Source: a bacterium (lineage in GTDB: Bacteria > Planctomycetota > UBA1135 > GCA-002686595). From it: DNA of 42,041 bases. The notes beneath the pieces are model-generated. The model worked only from the letters and a program-made list of their open reading frames with translations, did no database searches and was not told where the DNA came from. The DNA lies in contig JAUIDW010000010.1 in the NCBI GenBank assembly GCA_030428395.1, forward strand, positions 1 through 42,041, read 5' to 3'. Of the stretch, positions 1-8,326 are shown one piece after another. Within the stretch, counting starts at the first letter, position 1, and each line of letters starts with the position of its first letter. Made by a program: the position numbers and the translations under genes.

Positions 1-2897
1 CCGCCCGCCGCGCCCGGACCCCGTCCGCCGCCGCCACCGCCACCGCCGCCACCGCGGCCGGGCCCGCCGCGACCGCGTCCGCCGCCGCGGCCCTCGCGGC
101 CCCCGCCGGTGCCCGCGAGCCCGTCGCGCCGGGTCTGGGCCGCGCGCATGTTCGGCGCGGCCGCCGGACGGCCGCCGCGGCCGCCGCGCTCGCGGCTGCC
201 CCGACCCGGGCGCCCGCCCTCGCGGCGCGGCACCTTCTTCAGGGACACGGAGAGACGCTGGCCGTTGTTCTCCAGGATGCGCACGCGCACGACCTGGCCG
301 ACGTGCAGCAGCTCGCGGGCGTCGCGCACGTAGCGGTCGGAGATCTCGCTGATGTGGATCATCGCGTCGCTCGGCAGGCCGACGTCGACGAAGGCGCCGA
401 AGCTCGCGACGTTCGACACGATGCCCTCGATCACGCGGTCGGCGACCAGCGTGACCGGGTCCGCGTCGGCGTCCAGCAGCTGCGGCACCCAGGCGCGCGG
501 CCGCGGGTCGCGGCCGGGGTGGGCGATCTCGCGGACGAGGTCGCGCCACGTGTACTCGTCGACGTCGAAGTCGACGCGCCGCAGGCCCTGCGTGACGCCC
601 GGGCGGCCCAGGCTCTCCTCGACGCCGCCCCCGGTCGACTCGACGATGCGGGTCACCAGGTCGTACTGCAGCGGGTGCAGGGCCGTGGAGTCCAGGCGCG
701 AGTGGCCGTGGTGCACGCGCAGGAAGGCGACGGCGCTGGTCCACTCGGCCTCGCTGAGGAGCCCCTCGGCGCGCAGCTCCTCCCGGCTCTCGAAGGGGCG
801 CTGCGCGCGCACCTCGATCAGCTTGCGGGCCTTGGCGTCGTCCACGCCGGGCACGTGTCGCAGCACCGCGAACGGCGCGCGGTTCACGTCGCAGCCCACG
901 TGCGCGACGCAGGACTCGATCGTCTCGGCCAGCATGCGCTTGAGCGCCGCCTTGGTGACGAGGCCCTGCTCCGAGCCCAGCCCGAGCTGGCGCGCGTCGA
1001 CCTTCAGGATCTCCGCCATCGGGTCCTGCAGGCGGCGACCGAGGCTCGCGGCCATGCGCTGCGGCACGGTGGCCTCCGGCAGCTCCTTGCGGGCCAGCTC
1101 GGAGTTGGCATAGCTGGAGAGCCCGCCGTCGTTGACGATGTGCACGGGCAGCTCGAGGCCCCCGGCGCGCAGCGCGCCGCGGATCCTCGGCAGCGCCGCC
1201 CGCGGGCCCTTCCCGTGGCCGACGGCGATCGCGTACGCGGGGTCGCCGCGGAGGGCCTCGGCGAGCTTCGCGCCGAGCTCCTCGGGGGACTGGTCCCCCG
1301 TCTCCACGAGCACGTACGGCGCGCGCAGCTCGCCGTCCTGGTCGAGGAAGGCGAGCGTCCAGTCGCCCTTGGCGTTGACGTCCAGGCCGACCGTCGGGCG
1401 GCGGCCGCAGGCGGAGGAGAGCAGCACCTGGCGCAGGTGCTGGGACAGGAAGCGCAGCGCCTCCTCGTCGCCCCGCTCCTTCAGCTCGAGGCGCACGTCG
1501 GCCTCGGCCGTCGGGACCAGGCGGTACTCCAGGGCCTGCCGGGCGACCTCGTCGAGCACGCCGGCGAAGGCGGGGTTCGTGTGCTTGCCGAGCGCCGCGC
1601 GGACCTTCGGCAGCGCCTGGGCGCGGTCGAGCTGCACGTTCGTGGTGACCGCGCGCTCCTTCTGCGCCTGGCGGATCCCGAGGAGCTGCCGGCCCTGGAT
1701 CTGGCGCACGGACGACTTGATCCGCAGCAGGGACTTGTGGCGCCCCAGCTTGGAGTCCTCCACCGTCGGGCGCACCGTGACGCGGCCCGCCTTGCGCATG
1801 AGCCGGCGGATCGTGCCGCGCAGCTTCGCGTTGCGCCCCAGGCGGTCGGCCAGGATGCGCATGGCGCCGGTGAGCGCCTCCATCTCGGTGTGGATGCCCC
1901 GGTCGGGGCTGACGAACTCGGCGCAGGCGCGCGCGAGCTCGGGCGTGAGCGTGATCCGCGAGGAGCCGGAGTCGTCGGCCTCGGCCGACGCCGCCGGGCG
2001 CGCCGCCTTGGCGGGCTTCGCCGGCTCGGCCGCCTCGGCGGGCGGCGTCGCCGCCGCGCCGGCGGTATCCGGCTGCGCGGTCTCGCCGGCGGCGGCTTGC
2101 GCGTCGCCGGCAGCCTCCGGCTGCGAGTCGGCCTGCTCCGGCTGTGCTTCGGCAGCTTCCGACTGCACGGCAGCAGCCTCCGGTTGCGAGTCGGCGGCCT
2201 CCGGTTGCGGGTCGGCAGCCTCCGGTTGCGAGTCGGCGGCCGGCTCCGTAGCGGAGGCGGCGGGCTCGTCGCTCGAAGCCTCGGCGTCCGGCGGGGCCTC
2301 GCCGGGCGGAACGGTGGCCTCGTGGCCGGCCGTGGTCGGCGGGGCCGCGAGCGCGGTGGCCGCGGCCGACGGCGCCTCGGCGGACGGCTCCGCCGGAGCC
2401 GCCTCGGGCGCGGCCGGCTCGCTCGTCGCGGCGCCGGCGTCGGCGTCCGCCTGCGGATCGGCCTCGGCGGCCTCCGTCTGCGGTCGCTCGGCGCGCGGGA
2501 CCGGGCGGGTCAGCAGGTCGGCCAGGGGTCCGAGGCCGCGGTCGAGCGCCAGCTGGACCTCGGGCTCGGGCCGGCGGTGCGGCACGAACAGGTCCTCGAG
2601 CTCGAACCGGTCCATGCACTTCGCGATGCGCTCGCGGTCGGCGTCCTGCACCGACTCCGAGCTCTCCAGCATCCGCTGGATGGTCGCGCGGCGTCGGTCG
2701 AGCTCGACGAGCTCGCTGCGCGCGCGGTCGAGGCGGCGGATCGAGCTCTCGGCCAGCTCGCCGGTCTCGGGGCGGCGGAAGCGGCCGATGAAGGGGGCGC
2801 CGAGGCCGGCGTCGAGCATCTCGAGGACGGCGCGCACGCGCTCGGCGGGGATCGAGAACTCCTTGGCGAGGTGCTCGAGGATGGGGGTGGAGGTCAC
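1..2897 (-). CDS. tex: Tex-family RNA-binding transcriptional accessory protein (3' end cut by window edge)
   Basis: Tex binds nucleic acid and affects transcription and RNA handling in the cytoplasm. About 965 codons are present and no stop is reached before position 1. The chosen GTG start has GGAG 8 nt upstream. Residues 1-130 match the Tex N-terminal helical domain. A YqgF/RNase H-like core follows (VGLDVN, then SSYANSELARKELPE), then a helix-hairpin-helix segment (CDVNRAPFAVLRHVPGVDD) and an S1 domain (IEGIVSNVASFGAFVDVGL). The tail is a Gly/Arg-rich RGG-like stretch that continues past the edge. About 180 residues of Ala/Pro/Glu-rich sequence (DNA about 1960-2507) interrupt the N-terminal half, which ordinary Tex proteins lack. 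The gene lies 243 bp downstream of the DJ-1-like gene. The family call is firm; its cellular role here is not shown by context. Confidence 0.93.
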   Translation of the reverse strand, partial: MTSTPILEHLAKEFSIPAERVRAVLEMLDAGLGAPFIGRFRRPETGELAESSIRRLDRARSELVELDRRRATIQRMLESSESVQDADRERIAKCMDRFELEDLFVPHRRPEPEVQLALDRGLGPLADLLTRPVPRAERPQTEAAEADPQADADAGAATSEPAAPEAAPAEPSAEAPSAAATALAAPPTTAGHEATVPPGEAPPDAEASSDEPAASATEPAADSQPEAADPQPEAADSQPEAAAVQSEAAEAQPEQADSQPEAAGDAQAAAGETAQPDTAGAAATPPAEAAEPAKPAKAARPAASAEADDSGSSRITLTPELARACAEFVSPDRGIHTEMEALTGAMRILADRLGRNAKLRGTIRRLMRKAGRVTVRPTVEDSKLGRHKSLLRIKSSVRQIQGRQLLGIRQAQKERAVTTNVQLDRAQALPKVRAALGKHTNPAFAGVLDEVARQALEYRLVPTAEADVRLELKERGDEEALRFLSQHLRQVLLSSACGRRPTVGLDVNAKGDWTLAFLDQDGELRAPYVLVETGDQSPEELGAKLAEALRGDPAYAIAVGHGKGPRAALPRIRGALRAGGLELPVHIVNDGGLSSYANSELARKELPEATVPQRMAASLGRRLQDPMAEILKVDARQLGLGSEQGLVTKAALKRMLAETIESCVAHVGCDVNRAPFAVLRHVPGVDDAKARKLIEVRAQRPFESREELRAEGLLSEAEWTSAVAFLRVHHGHSRLDSTALHPLQYDLVTRIVESTGGGVEESLGRPGVTQGLRRVDFDVDEYTWRDLVREIAHPGRDPRPRAWVPQLLDADADPVTLVADRVIEGIVSNVASFGAFVDVGLPSDAMIHISEISDRYVRDARELLHVGQVVRVRILENNGQRLSVSLKKVPRREGGRPGRGSRERGGRGGRPAAAPNMRAAQTRRDGLAGTGGGREGRGGGRGRGGPGRGGGGGGGGGGRGPGAAG
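2112..2237 (-). repeat. Six 21-bp tandem repeats inside the Tex gene
   Basis: Six consecutive 21-bp units begin at 2112, 2133, 2154, 2175, 2196 and 2217. Each encodes a variant of the heptapeptide ADSQPEA on the minus strand. The units at 2175 and 2217 are identical; those at 2133 and 2154 have diverged most. The period is a multiple of three, so unit gain or loss keeps the frame. The block is the core of a longer acidic Ala/Pro/Glu linker in Tex. Confidence 0.9.
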
Positions 2898-3003
2898 GGT
2901 GGCGACTCCGGGGCACGGAGCCCGTGGCGGCGCGCACGCGGGGCGTGCGGGGGCGGCCAGGGGCGGGGGGAAGGGAAGCGGATGGGCAGGAAGGGGAGGG
3001 AAA

Positions 3004-3009
3004 ATACTA
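3004..3009 (-). promoter_or_regulatory. Possible -10 element upstream of tex
   Basis: The minus strand reads TAGTAT followed by TTTCCC, the only AT-rich patch in the 243-bp gap 2898-3140 between the DJ-1-like gene and tex. No convincing -35 hexamer is seen at 16-18 bp. A small hairpin (GGGGCT, loop of four, AGCCCC; 3022-3037) lies just upstream and could end the preceding transcript. Nothing else is recognised in this gap. Confidence 0.3.
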
Positions 3010-3140
3010 CCCGCGGTTCCGGGGGCTGGGGAGCCCCACGTGCGGGAAGGCCGACCCCCCGCGGGGAGCGGCGCGCGGGCGGCGCGTGGCGAGCGCCCGG
3101 GAGGCGCGGGCGGAACGAGAGGCGCGGGCGTGCCGGGGCG

Positions 3141-3728
3141 TCAGATGCGAACGATCTCGGCCAGCGCGCGGCCGAAGCGCATCCCGACGGCGCTGTCGCC
3201 GGCGGTCACGAGCTTGCCGCACACCTCGAGCTGCCGCCCGGTGAACTTGCCCCCGGCGCGCTGCACGGCCTCGCGCACGTCGGGCGAGCCGGTGACCTTC
3301 TTGCCCTTCACGACGCCCGCGTTGGCGAGGATCGCCACGGACTGGGCCCAGGCGCCGATCAGCTTGTCACCCTCGGCGGCCTCGCGGGCCAGGCGCAGGG
3401 CGTCGGGGTTGTTCGCGAGCTCGAGCGCACCCTCGCCGCCGACGAAGACGACGCCCGAGTAGTCGTCCATGCGCTCCGCCGACAGCAGCCCGTCGGGGAT
3501 GAACTCGTCCTGGAAGCGGCCCTTGATCAGCTCCTGGTCCTGCGTCGACACCATGCGGCTGCCGACGTGCACGTTGAACAGGTTGGAGCGGGCGTAGCGC
3601 AGCGCCTCCTCGCCGTAGTCGTGCTCGGGCACGACGATCAGGACCATGCTGCGGTACTTCTGGACCTTCAGCCCGTCCTCGTCGAACTCCTCGTCCTGCT
3701 TCTCTTCGGGCGCTTCCGTCTCGGCCAT
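3141..3728 (-). CDS. DJ-1/PfpI-family protein lacking the nucleophilic cysteine
   Basis: A 195-residue single-domain protein of the DJ-1/PfpI (class I amidotransferase-like) fold, cytoplasmic by absence of a signal peptide. It starts with an acidic tail (residues 1-20). The strand MVLIVVPEHDYGEEAL opens the fold, GVVFVGGEGALE (92-103) matches the GG loop, and LVTAGDSAVGMRFGRAL (173-189) matches the usual LITSRGPGSAFEFALAL segment. At the nucleophile elbow the family pattern A-I-C-H-G-P is replaced by A-W-A-Q-S-V (126-131), so Cys becomes Ala128 and His becomes Gln129. The only cysteine is Cys170, elsewhere. Known family activities (protease, glyoxalase, chaperone) need that cysteine, so a binding or sensing role is inferred. 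It starts 30 bp after the propeller gene and probably shares its transcript. Confidence 0.85.
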   Translation of the reverse strand: MAETEAPEEKQDEEFDEDGLKVQKYRSMVLIVVPEHDYGEEALRYARSNLFNVHVGSRMVSTQDQELIKGRFQDEFIPDGLLSAERMDDYSGVVFVGGEGALELANNPDALRLAREAAEGDKLIGAWAQSVAILANAGVVKGKKVTGSPDVREAVQRAGGKFTGRQLEVCGKLVTAGDSAVGMRFGRALAEIVRI

Positions 3729-3758
3729 GGCTGGGGTCTCGTGGTCTCCGGTCGCGGT

Positions 3759-4775
3759 TCAGGCGGGCAGCTCGAACACCGTCGCGCGGGTCTCCTCGGC
3801 GAGCAGGCCCGCCCCCTGGCACACCTTCCAGGCGATGCGCTCGTCGAGGCCGGGCACCGCCCAGTCCCCCAGCGCCCGCCCGGTCAGGGCGTCGCGCACG
3901 TCCAGGTAGGCGCCGCGCACGACGTACAGCTTGCCCGAGTCGGTCGAGATGCCCACCTCGGACAGCTCGCCGACCTGGGAGGAGGGGAAGGTCTCGTACC
4001 AGAGCGGCGCGTCGCCGGCCTTCCCGGTCGGGTCGAGCGCCAGGAGCGAGACCGTGCCCTGGGCGTCGTCGTCGGCGGTGCGGGACAGGTACTCGGGCAG
4101 GATCTCCGGCGGCAGCGAGGCCTCGATCCCGTCGGTCAGCACCACGACCGAGCGCGGGTCGACGGAGAGGTCCTGGACCGTGGACGACACGGGGGCCAGC
4201 AGGTTCCCCAGGGGCTTGCCGGTGTCCGCCTGCAGCACGAGCACGCCCTGCTGGCGGTCCTTCTTGTTCGTGTAGACCACGAAGACCCGCTCGGCGTCCC
4301 GGCCGATCAGGTGGAACCGCTGCGTCTCGCGCGAGTAGGTCCACGCCTCCGCCGCGCCCGCGGTCTCGTAGGCGGTCACGCGCTTGGCGGACACGCAGAT
4401 GCTGAGGTCCTCGCGGACGACGGCCTGGTCGAACTCCGCGATCGGGCGCACCCCGAGCAGCTCGCCGTTGTCCGGGGCCATGCGGACCATGCGGTAGCCC
4501 GCCGGGCTGGGCCCCAGCACGACGACCTCGCCGCTCGCGCCGAACCCCGCGCCGAACCCGCGGCCGTAGCCGACCTCGCAGGGCGACGTCCACAGCGGCT
4601 CGCCCGTCCCGCGGTCGAGGGCGGACAGCTTGCCGGGGATGGCGTCGTCGACCCACATGCCCCCCGCCGGCGGGTCGTAGCCGTGGACCAGCGCCGGACC
4701 GGTCTCGCCGAGCAGGATGCCGTCGATCTCGCTCTCGATCTCGCGGCTCCAGCGTCTGCGGGCGGTGCGCGTCAT
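3759..4775 (-). CDS. PQQ-like beta-propeller protein
   Basis: A 338-residue protein built of PQQ/WD-like propeller blades: LSALDRGTGEPLWTSP (residues 49-64), VTAYETAGAAEAWTYS, VLVLQADTGKPLGNL, SLLALDPTGKAGDAPLWYE and LDVRDALTGRALGDW. Such repeats make a ligand or protein binding platform. No signal peptide, lipobox or PQQ-enzyme catalytic motif is seen, so a cytosolic location and a non-enzymatic role are inferred. The ATG at 4775 is the first start after the terminator hairpin of the EF-G gene and has a -10-like TAGGAT 10 nt upstream. The downstream DJ-1-like gene begins 30 bp after its stop, so the two are likely co-transcribed. Specific function unknown. Confidence 0.8.
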   Translation of the reverse strand: MTRTARRRWSREIESEIDGILLGETGPALVHGYDPPAGGMWVDDAIPGKLSALDRGTGEPLWTSPCEVGYGRGFGAGFGASGEVVVLGPSPAGYRMVRMAPDNGELLGVRPIAEFDQAVVREDLSICVSAKRVTAYETAGAAEAWTYSRETQRFHLIGRDAERVFVVYTNKKDRQQGVLVLQADTGKPLGNLLAPVSSTVQDLSVDPRSVVVLTDGIEASLPPEILPEYLSRTADDDAQGTVSLLALDPTGKAGDAPLWYETFPSSQVGELSEVGISTDSGKLYVVRGAYLDVRDALTGRALGDWAVPGLDERIAWKVCQGAGLLAEETRATVFELPA

Positions 4776-4785
4776 GACGGCAGGG

Positions 4786-4791
4786 ATCCTA
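4786..4791 (-). promoter_or_regulatory. -10-like TAGGAT just upstream of the propeller gene
   Basis: TAGGAT on the minus strand ends 10 nt before the ATG at 4775. With usual -10 to +1 spacing the transcript would start at or within a few nt of the start codon. AGGAT could also be read as a weak ribosome binding site, but the same TAnnnT box at 7-10 nt recurs before five other genes in this window. Confidence 0.45.
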
Positions 4792-4827
4792 GTGTGCTCG
4801 CCGGGGCGGGATCCAGCGCGAACTGGC

Positions 4828-4865
4828 GGTCGGGCCCCCCCGGATCCGTCCGGGAGGGCCCGACC
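4828..4865 (-). terminator. Strong hairpin terminator after EF-G
   Basis: Arms 4828-4844 and 4849-4865 pair over 17 bp with one G-U wobble around a four-base loop. It lies 23 bp after the EF-G stop codon. There is no clear T tract, as is common in very GC-rich genomes. It separates EF-G from the propeller gene. Confidence 0.7.
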
Positions 4866-4888
4866 TCGAGCTCCGGTCGCGGCGACGC

Positions 4889-6994
4889 TCAGGGGGCCGC
4901 GAGGACCTTCTCGGCGATGCTCACCGGCACGTCGCGGTACTCGGCGAGCTCCATCGCGAACGAGCCGCGTCCCTGGGTCGCGCCGCGCAGCGCGGAGGAG
5001 TACGCGAACATCTCGGCGATCGGCACGAGCGCGCGCACGACGCGCAGGTCGCCCACCGCGTCGACGTCGCTGACCTCGCCGCGGCGCGAGTTCAGGTCGC
5101 CGACGACGGCGCCGAGGTAGTCCTCGGGCACGCGCACCTCGACCTTCATGATGGGCTCGAGCAGCGTCGTGTTGTGCTCCATCGCCTGGCGGAAGGCCAG
5201 CACGCCGGCGCCGTGGAAGGCCATCTCGCTCGAGTCGACGTCGTGCGCCTTGCCGTCGTACAGCGTGGCCCGCAGGTTCATGAACGGGATGCCGGAGTTG
5301 CCGCCGCCCTCGAACATCTCCCGGATGCCGTTCGACACGGCGGGGATGTACTCGCGCGGGACGTTGCCGCCCTTGATCGAGTCGACGAACTCGAAGCCGG
5401 CGTCCTCGCCCTGGGTGGGCTCGAAGCGCACGTTCACGACGGCGAACTGGCCGCGGCCGCCCGACTGACGGATGTAGCGGGCCTCCGTGTCCTTCTCCTT
5501 CGAGAAGCGCTGCTTGTAGGCGACCTTCGGGCGGCCGGTCTTCACCCCGCACTTGTGGTCGTTGCGGATGCGGTTGACCACGACCTCGAGGTGCAGCTCG
5601 CCCATGCCCGAGATCACGAGCTCGCCGGTCGCCTCGTTGGTCGAGGCGCGGAACGTCGGGTCCTCGCGCGTCATGCGGCCGATGATCTCGCTGAGCTTGT
5701 CGCGGTCGCCGGACTTCTCGGGCTCGACCGACATCGAGATGACGGTCTCGGGGAACTGGATCTTCGACAGGAGCACCGGGGAGTCGGGGTCGCAGAGCGT
5801 GTCGCCGGTGATCGTGAACTTCAGCCCCATCACGGCGGCGATGTCGCCGGCGCCGATCGCGTCCACCGACTCGCGCTTGTTCGCGTGGATCTTGACCAGG
5901 CGCCCGATGCGCTCGGTCTTGCGGGTGCGCGGGTTCAGCAGCTTCGAGCCCGCGTTCAGGACGCCCGAGTAGACCCGCACGAAGGTCAGGTCGCCGGTGG
6001 ACTCGGCCGTGGTCTTGAAGGCCATCAGGCAGACCGGCGCCTCGTCGCTGGCCTCGCGCGTGATCGGATCGCCCGAGTCCGGGTCCTCGCCCTGGATCGC
6101 CGGGATGTCGGCGGGGCTGGGCAGCAGCTGCACGACGGCGTCGAGCAGGAAGCGCACACCCTTGTGCTTCAGCGCCGAGCCGCACAGCACCGGCGAGATC
6201 TCCATCGCCAGCGTGCCCTTGCGGAGCGCGCTCAGGACGAGGTCCTGGGACGGCTCCTGGTCCTCGACGAAGAGGTCCAGCAGCTCCTCGTCGAACTCCG
6301 CGGCGGTCTCGACCATCTGGTGGTGCGCGAGCTGCGCCTCCTCCATCAGCTCCGCGGGGATCTCCAGGTCCTCGAAGGAGCGGCCGTCACCCTCCGTGTC
6401 GAACTTGTAGAAGCGCATGCGGATCAGGTCGATCATGCCCGAGAAGTCCTTCTCGGAGCCGACCGGCATCTGCACCGCGACGGGGCGCGCGTTCAGGCGG
6501 TCGCGGATCGACTGCACGGCGGCGTCGAAGTCGGCCCCGGTGCGGTCCATCTTGTTGATGAAGCAGATCCGCGGGACGCCGTAGCGGTCCGCCTGGCGCC
6601 ACACCGTCTCGGACTGGGCCTCCACGCCGCTGACCGCGTCGAACACGGCCACGGCGCCGTCGAGGACGCGCAGCGAGCGCTCGACCTCGGCCGTGAAGTC
6701 CACGTGGCCGGGCGTGTCGATGATGTTGATCGAGTGCCCGTCCCAGTCGACCGCCGTCGCCGCCGACTGGATGGTGATGCCGCGCTTCTGCTCCTCCTCC
6801 AGGAAGTCCATCGTGGCGGCGCCGTCGTGCACCTCCCCCATCCGGTGGATCTTCTGACCCAGGAAGAGGATGCGCTCGGTGACGGTCGTCTTGCCGGCAT
6901 CGATGTGCGCCATGATGCCGATGTTGCGGTGGAGCTTCTTGGTCTTGGCGCCCTTGCCGGAGGGCTTGGACGTCGTCTTGACTGCGGGTGCCAT
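4889..6994 (-). CDS. fusA: Translation elongation factor G
   Basis: A 701-residue EF-G, the GTPase that drives tRNA-mRNA translocation on the ribosome. GTPase motifs are complete: G1 AHIDAGKTT (29-37), switch I RGITI (71-75), G3 DTPGH (93-97), G4 NKMD (147-150) and a GSA-type G5. Domains II to V follow, ending with the expected [20 protein letters not shown] region. A Lys-rich extension of about 20 residues precedes the G domain. The ATG at 6994 gives normal family length. The gene is flanked by its own promoter and terminator and is not next to rpsL, rpsG or tuf, so it may be a second EF-G copy outside the str operon. The gene symbol is given on similarity; which paralogue it is cannot be settled here. 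Confidence 0.95.
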   Translation of the reverse strand: MAPAVKTTSKPSGKGAKTKKLHRNIGIMAHIDAGKTTVTERILFLGQKIHRMGEVHDGAATMDFLEEEQKRGITIQSAATAVDWDGHSINIIDTPGHVDFTAEVERSLRVLDGAVAVFDAVSGVEAQSETVWRQADRYGVPRICFINKMDRTGADFDAAVQSIRDRLNARPVAVQMPVGSEKDFSGMIDLIRMRFYKFDTEGDGRSFEDLEIPAELMEEAQLAHHQMVETAAEFDEELLDLFVEDQEPSQDLVLSALRKGTLAMEISPVLCGSALKHKGVRFLLDAVVQLLPSPADIPAIQGEDPDSGDPITREASDEAPVCLMAFKTTAESTGDLTFVRVYSGVLNAGSKLLNPRTRKTERIGRLVKIHANKRESVDAIGAGDIAAVMGLKFTITGDTLCDPDSPVLLSKIQFPETVISMSVEPEKSGDRDKLSEIIGRMTREDPTFRASTNEATGELVISGMGELHLEVVVNRIRNDHKCGVKTGRPKVAYKQRFSKEKDTEARYIRQSGGRGQFAVVNVRFEPTQGEDAGFEFVDSIKGGNVPREYIPAVSNGIREMFEGGGNSGIPFMNLRATLYDGKAHDVDSSEMAFHGAGVLAFRQAMEHNTTLLEPIMKVEVRVPEDYLGAVVGDLNSRRGEVSDVDAVGDLRVVRALVPIAEMFAYSSALRGATQGRGSFAMELAEYRDVPVSIAEKVLAAP

Positions 6995-7139
6995 GGGATC
7001 GGTGAGGCTGGACGGGTGGCGTTGCGGGGTGGACTGCGACACGGCATCGGAGCCCGCGGGGCGCCGGGGTGGCGCGGCGCGGACGACCGGGACCGGGCGC
7101 GGAGGAGTTTCGACGCGGCCCGAGTGCGCGGCCGAGGGT

Positions 7140-7160
7140 CCCGTGGAGAGTTCCCACGGG
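7140..7160 (-). other. Stem-loop at the 5' end of the EF-G leader
   Basis: CCCGTGG (7140-7146) pairs perfectly with CCACGGG (7154-7160) around a 7-nt loop, about 10 nt after the inferred transcription start. The leader from there to the EF-G ATG is about 170 nt. The wider gap 6995-7321 otherwise holds the promoter at 7177-7204, the hairpin at 7280-7295 and no gene or recognisable riboswitch. Confidence 0.45.
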
Positions 7161-7176
7161 CGGGTCGAAGCCGAAT

Positions 7177-7204
7177 ACGGTAACCCGGGCCCCGGGGCCG
7201 TCAA
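7177..7204 (-). promoter_or_regulatory. Sigma-70-like promoter of the EF-G gene
   Basis: On the minus strand TTGACG (7199-7204) is followed after 16 bp by TACCGT (7177-7182). This is the clearest two-part promoter in the window. Transcription would start near 7170, leaving a leader of about 170 nt before the ATG at 6994. Confidence 0.55.
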
Positions 7205-7279
7205 CCCGCCCGGGCCCCGGTTCGGACAAGAATTCGTGAGGACGGCCCCCGTCCAGCACCCGGGGGCGGCCCCGCGAGG

Positions 7280-7295
7280 CCGTCCGGGTGGACGG
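7280..7295 (-). terminator. Possible terminator hairpin after the M23 gene
   Basis: CCGTCC, loop GGGT, GGACGG form a perfect 6-bp hairpin 26 bp past the stop codon of the M23-like gene. No T run follows, so the role is uncertain. Confidence 0.35.
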
Positions 7296-7321
7296 CGGGG
7301 GCCCCGGCGCGGGCCGCCGGC

Positions 7322-8326
7322 CTACAGGTCGGACTCGATGCGCTGCCCGATCAGCTCGCCCGCCCGCCCGCGGCCGCCGCTGGGCAGGCCGCGCTCGAAG
7401 TGCTGGCCGCTGGCGCGGTAGTCGTGGAAGTACCACGGCACGGCCTGGCCGAAGCGGGGGTCGGGCGTGTCCTGCAGGTGGATGGCCAGGTGCGGCTCGG
7501 GTGTGGTGACCGAGAACCCGGAGTTGCCGACGCGGCCGATCTCCTGGCCCGCCCGCACGCGGTCCCCGACCGAGACGAGCACCGACTCCTCCTTGAGGTG
7601 CGACAGGAACACGTACTCGTCCGCGGCGACGCGGATCACGACGTGGTTGCCGAACTCCTCGTCCACCACCCGGCGCGCCTCGGGCGGGTTGTCGCGCATG
7701 TCGCCGCGCGCGGCGACGACCTCGCCGTCCGCCGGCGCGAGCACGACCTCGTCGAAGGCGTAGTACTCGGTCAGCTTGGTCCCGGGCCGCACGTGGGTCT
7801 CGCCCTGCTCGTCGACCTGCACCAGGTCGAGCCCCCAGCGCCGGTCGGGCCGCTGCGTCGCCAGGACGTTGTCGGCGGGGTCCTCGCCCCCCCACACGAC
7901 GACCCACTCGCCCCGTACCGGGAGCCGGAAGCGGACCTCGCTGGGCCGCCCCTCGCGCGCGGCGGGGAACGGGTAGGGGTAGTTGACCGCCATCAGCACG
8001 AGGGCGATGCAGAAGAGCCCCTGGATCCGGCTGCGGCGCATGAACGGGCGGAACAGCAGGCTGCGGACGGTCCCGACGAGCAGGGTCAGCAGGGCGGCGA
8101 CCGACAGCAGCCCCGAGCCGAACCAGAACGCGTAGATCGGCAGCCGGCCCTCGTTGCGCATGCTGAGGTACAGCACGTGCGCGACGGTGAGCACGGTGAG
8201 GACGTACGCGACCTTCACCCACATCTCGACGCGGCCGGCGCGGCGTCGACGCGGCTCGGGCGCCCAGTCCTCCGCCCGCGCGTTCGCGAGCGGCTCGGCC
8301 GAGGGGGTTCCACCAGCAGGGTTCAT
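7322..8326 (-). CDS. Membrane protein with a degenerate M23 (LytM/peptidase M23) domain
   Basis: A 334-residue protein with an Arg-rich cytosolic N terminus, three predicted membrane helices (about 36-56, 66-88, 103-118) and an M23 beta-sheet domain (about 155-300). The fold is shown by ADGEVVAARGD, FGNHVVIRVA, YVFLSHLKEESVLVSVGDRVRAGQEIG and PHLAIHLQD. Active M23 enzymes cut peptidoglycan using zinc bound by H-x3-D and the second His of H-x-H. Here the first ligand is Arg163 (Asp167 kept) and the H-x-H motif reads His279-Leu-Ala281. His243 is kept. Two of three zinc ligands are therefore missing. The ATG overlaps the HMG-CoA reductase stop by four bases (ATGA), so translation is probably coupled. 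A structural or regulatory cell-envelope role is inferred. Confidence 0.8.
   Translation of the reverse strand: MNPAGGTPSAEPLANARAEDWAPEPRRRRAGRVEMWVKVAYVLTVLTVAHVLYLSMRNEGRLPIYAFWFGSGLLSVAALLTLLVGTVRSLLFRPFMRRSRIQGLFCIALVLMAVNYPYPFPAAREGRPSEVRFRLPVRGEWVVVWGGEDPADNVLATQRPDRRWGLDLVQVDEQGETHVRPGTKLTEYYAFDEVVLAPADGEVVAARGDMRDNPPEARRVVDEEFGNHVVIRVAADEYVFLSHLKEESVLVSVGDRVRAGQEIGRVGNSGFSVTTPEPHLAIHLQDTPDPRFGQAVPWYFHDYRASGQHFERGLPSGGRGRAGELIGQRIESDL

Noticed and set aside
303-5120. A 1605-codon plus-strand open frame
   Set aside because: It runs antisense across tex, the DJ-1-like gene, the propeller and part of EF-G. Its translation is low-complexity Arg/Ala/Val sequence with no motif. Long antisense frames are expected at this GC content.
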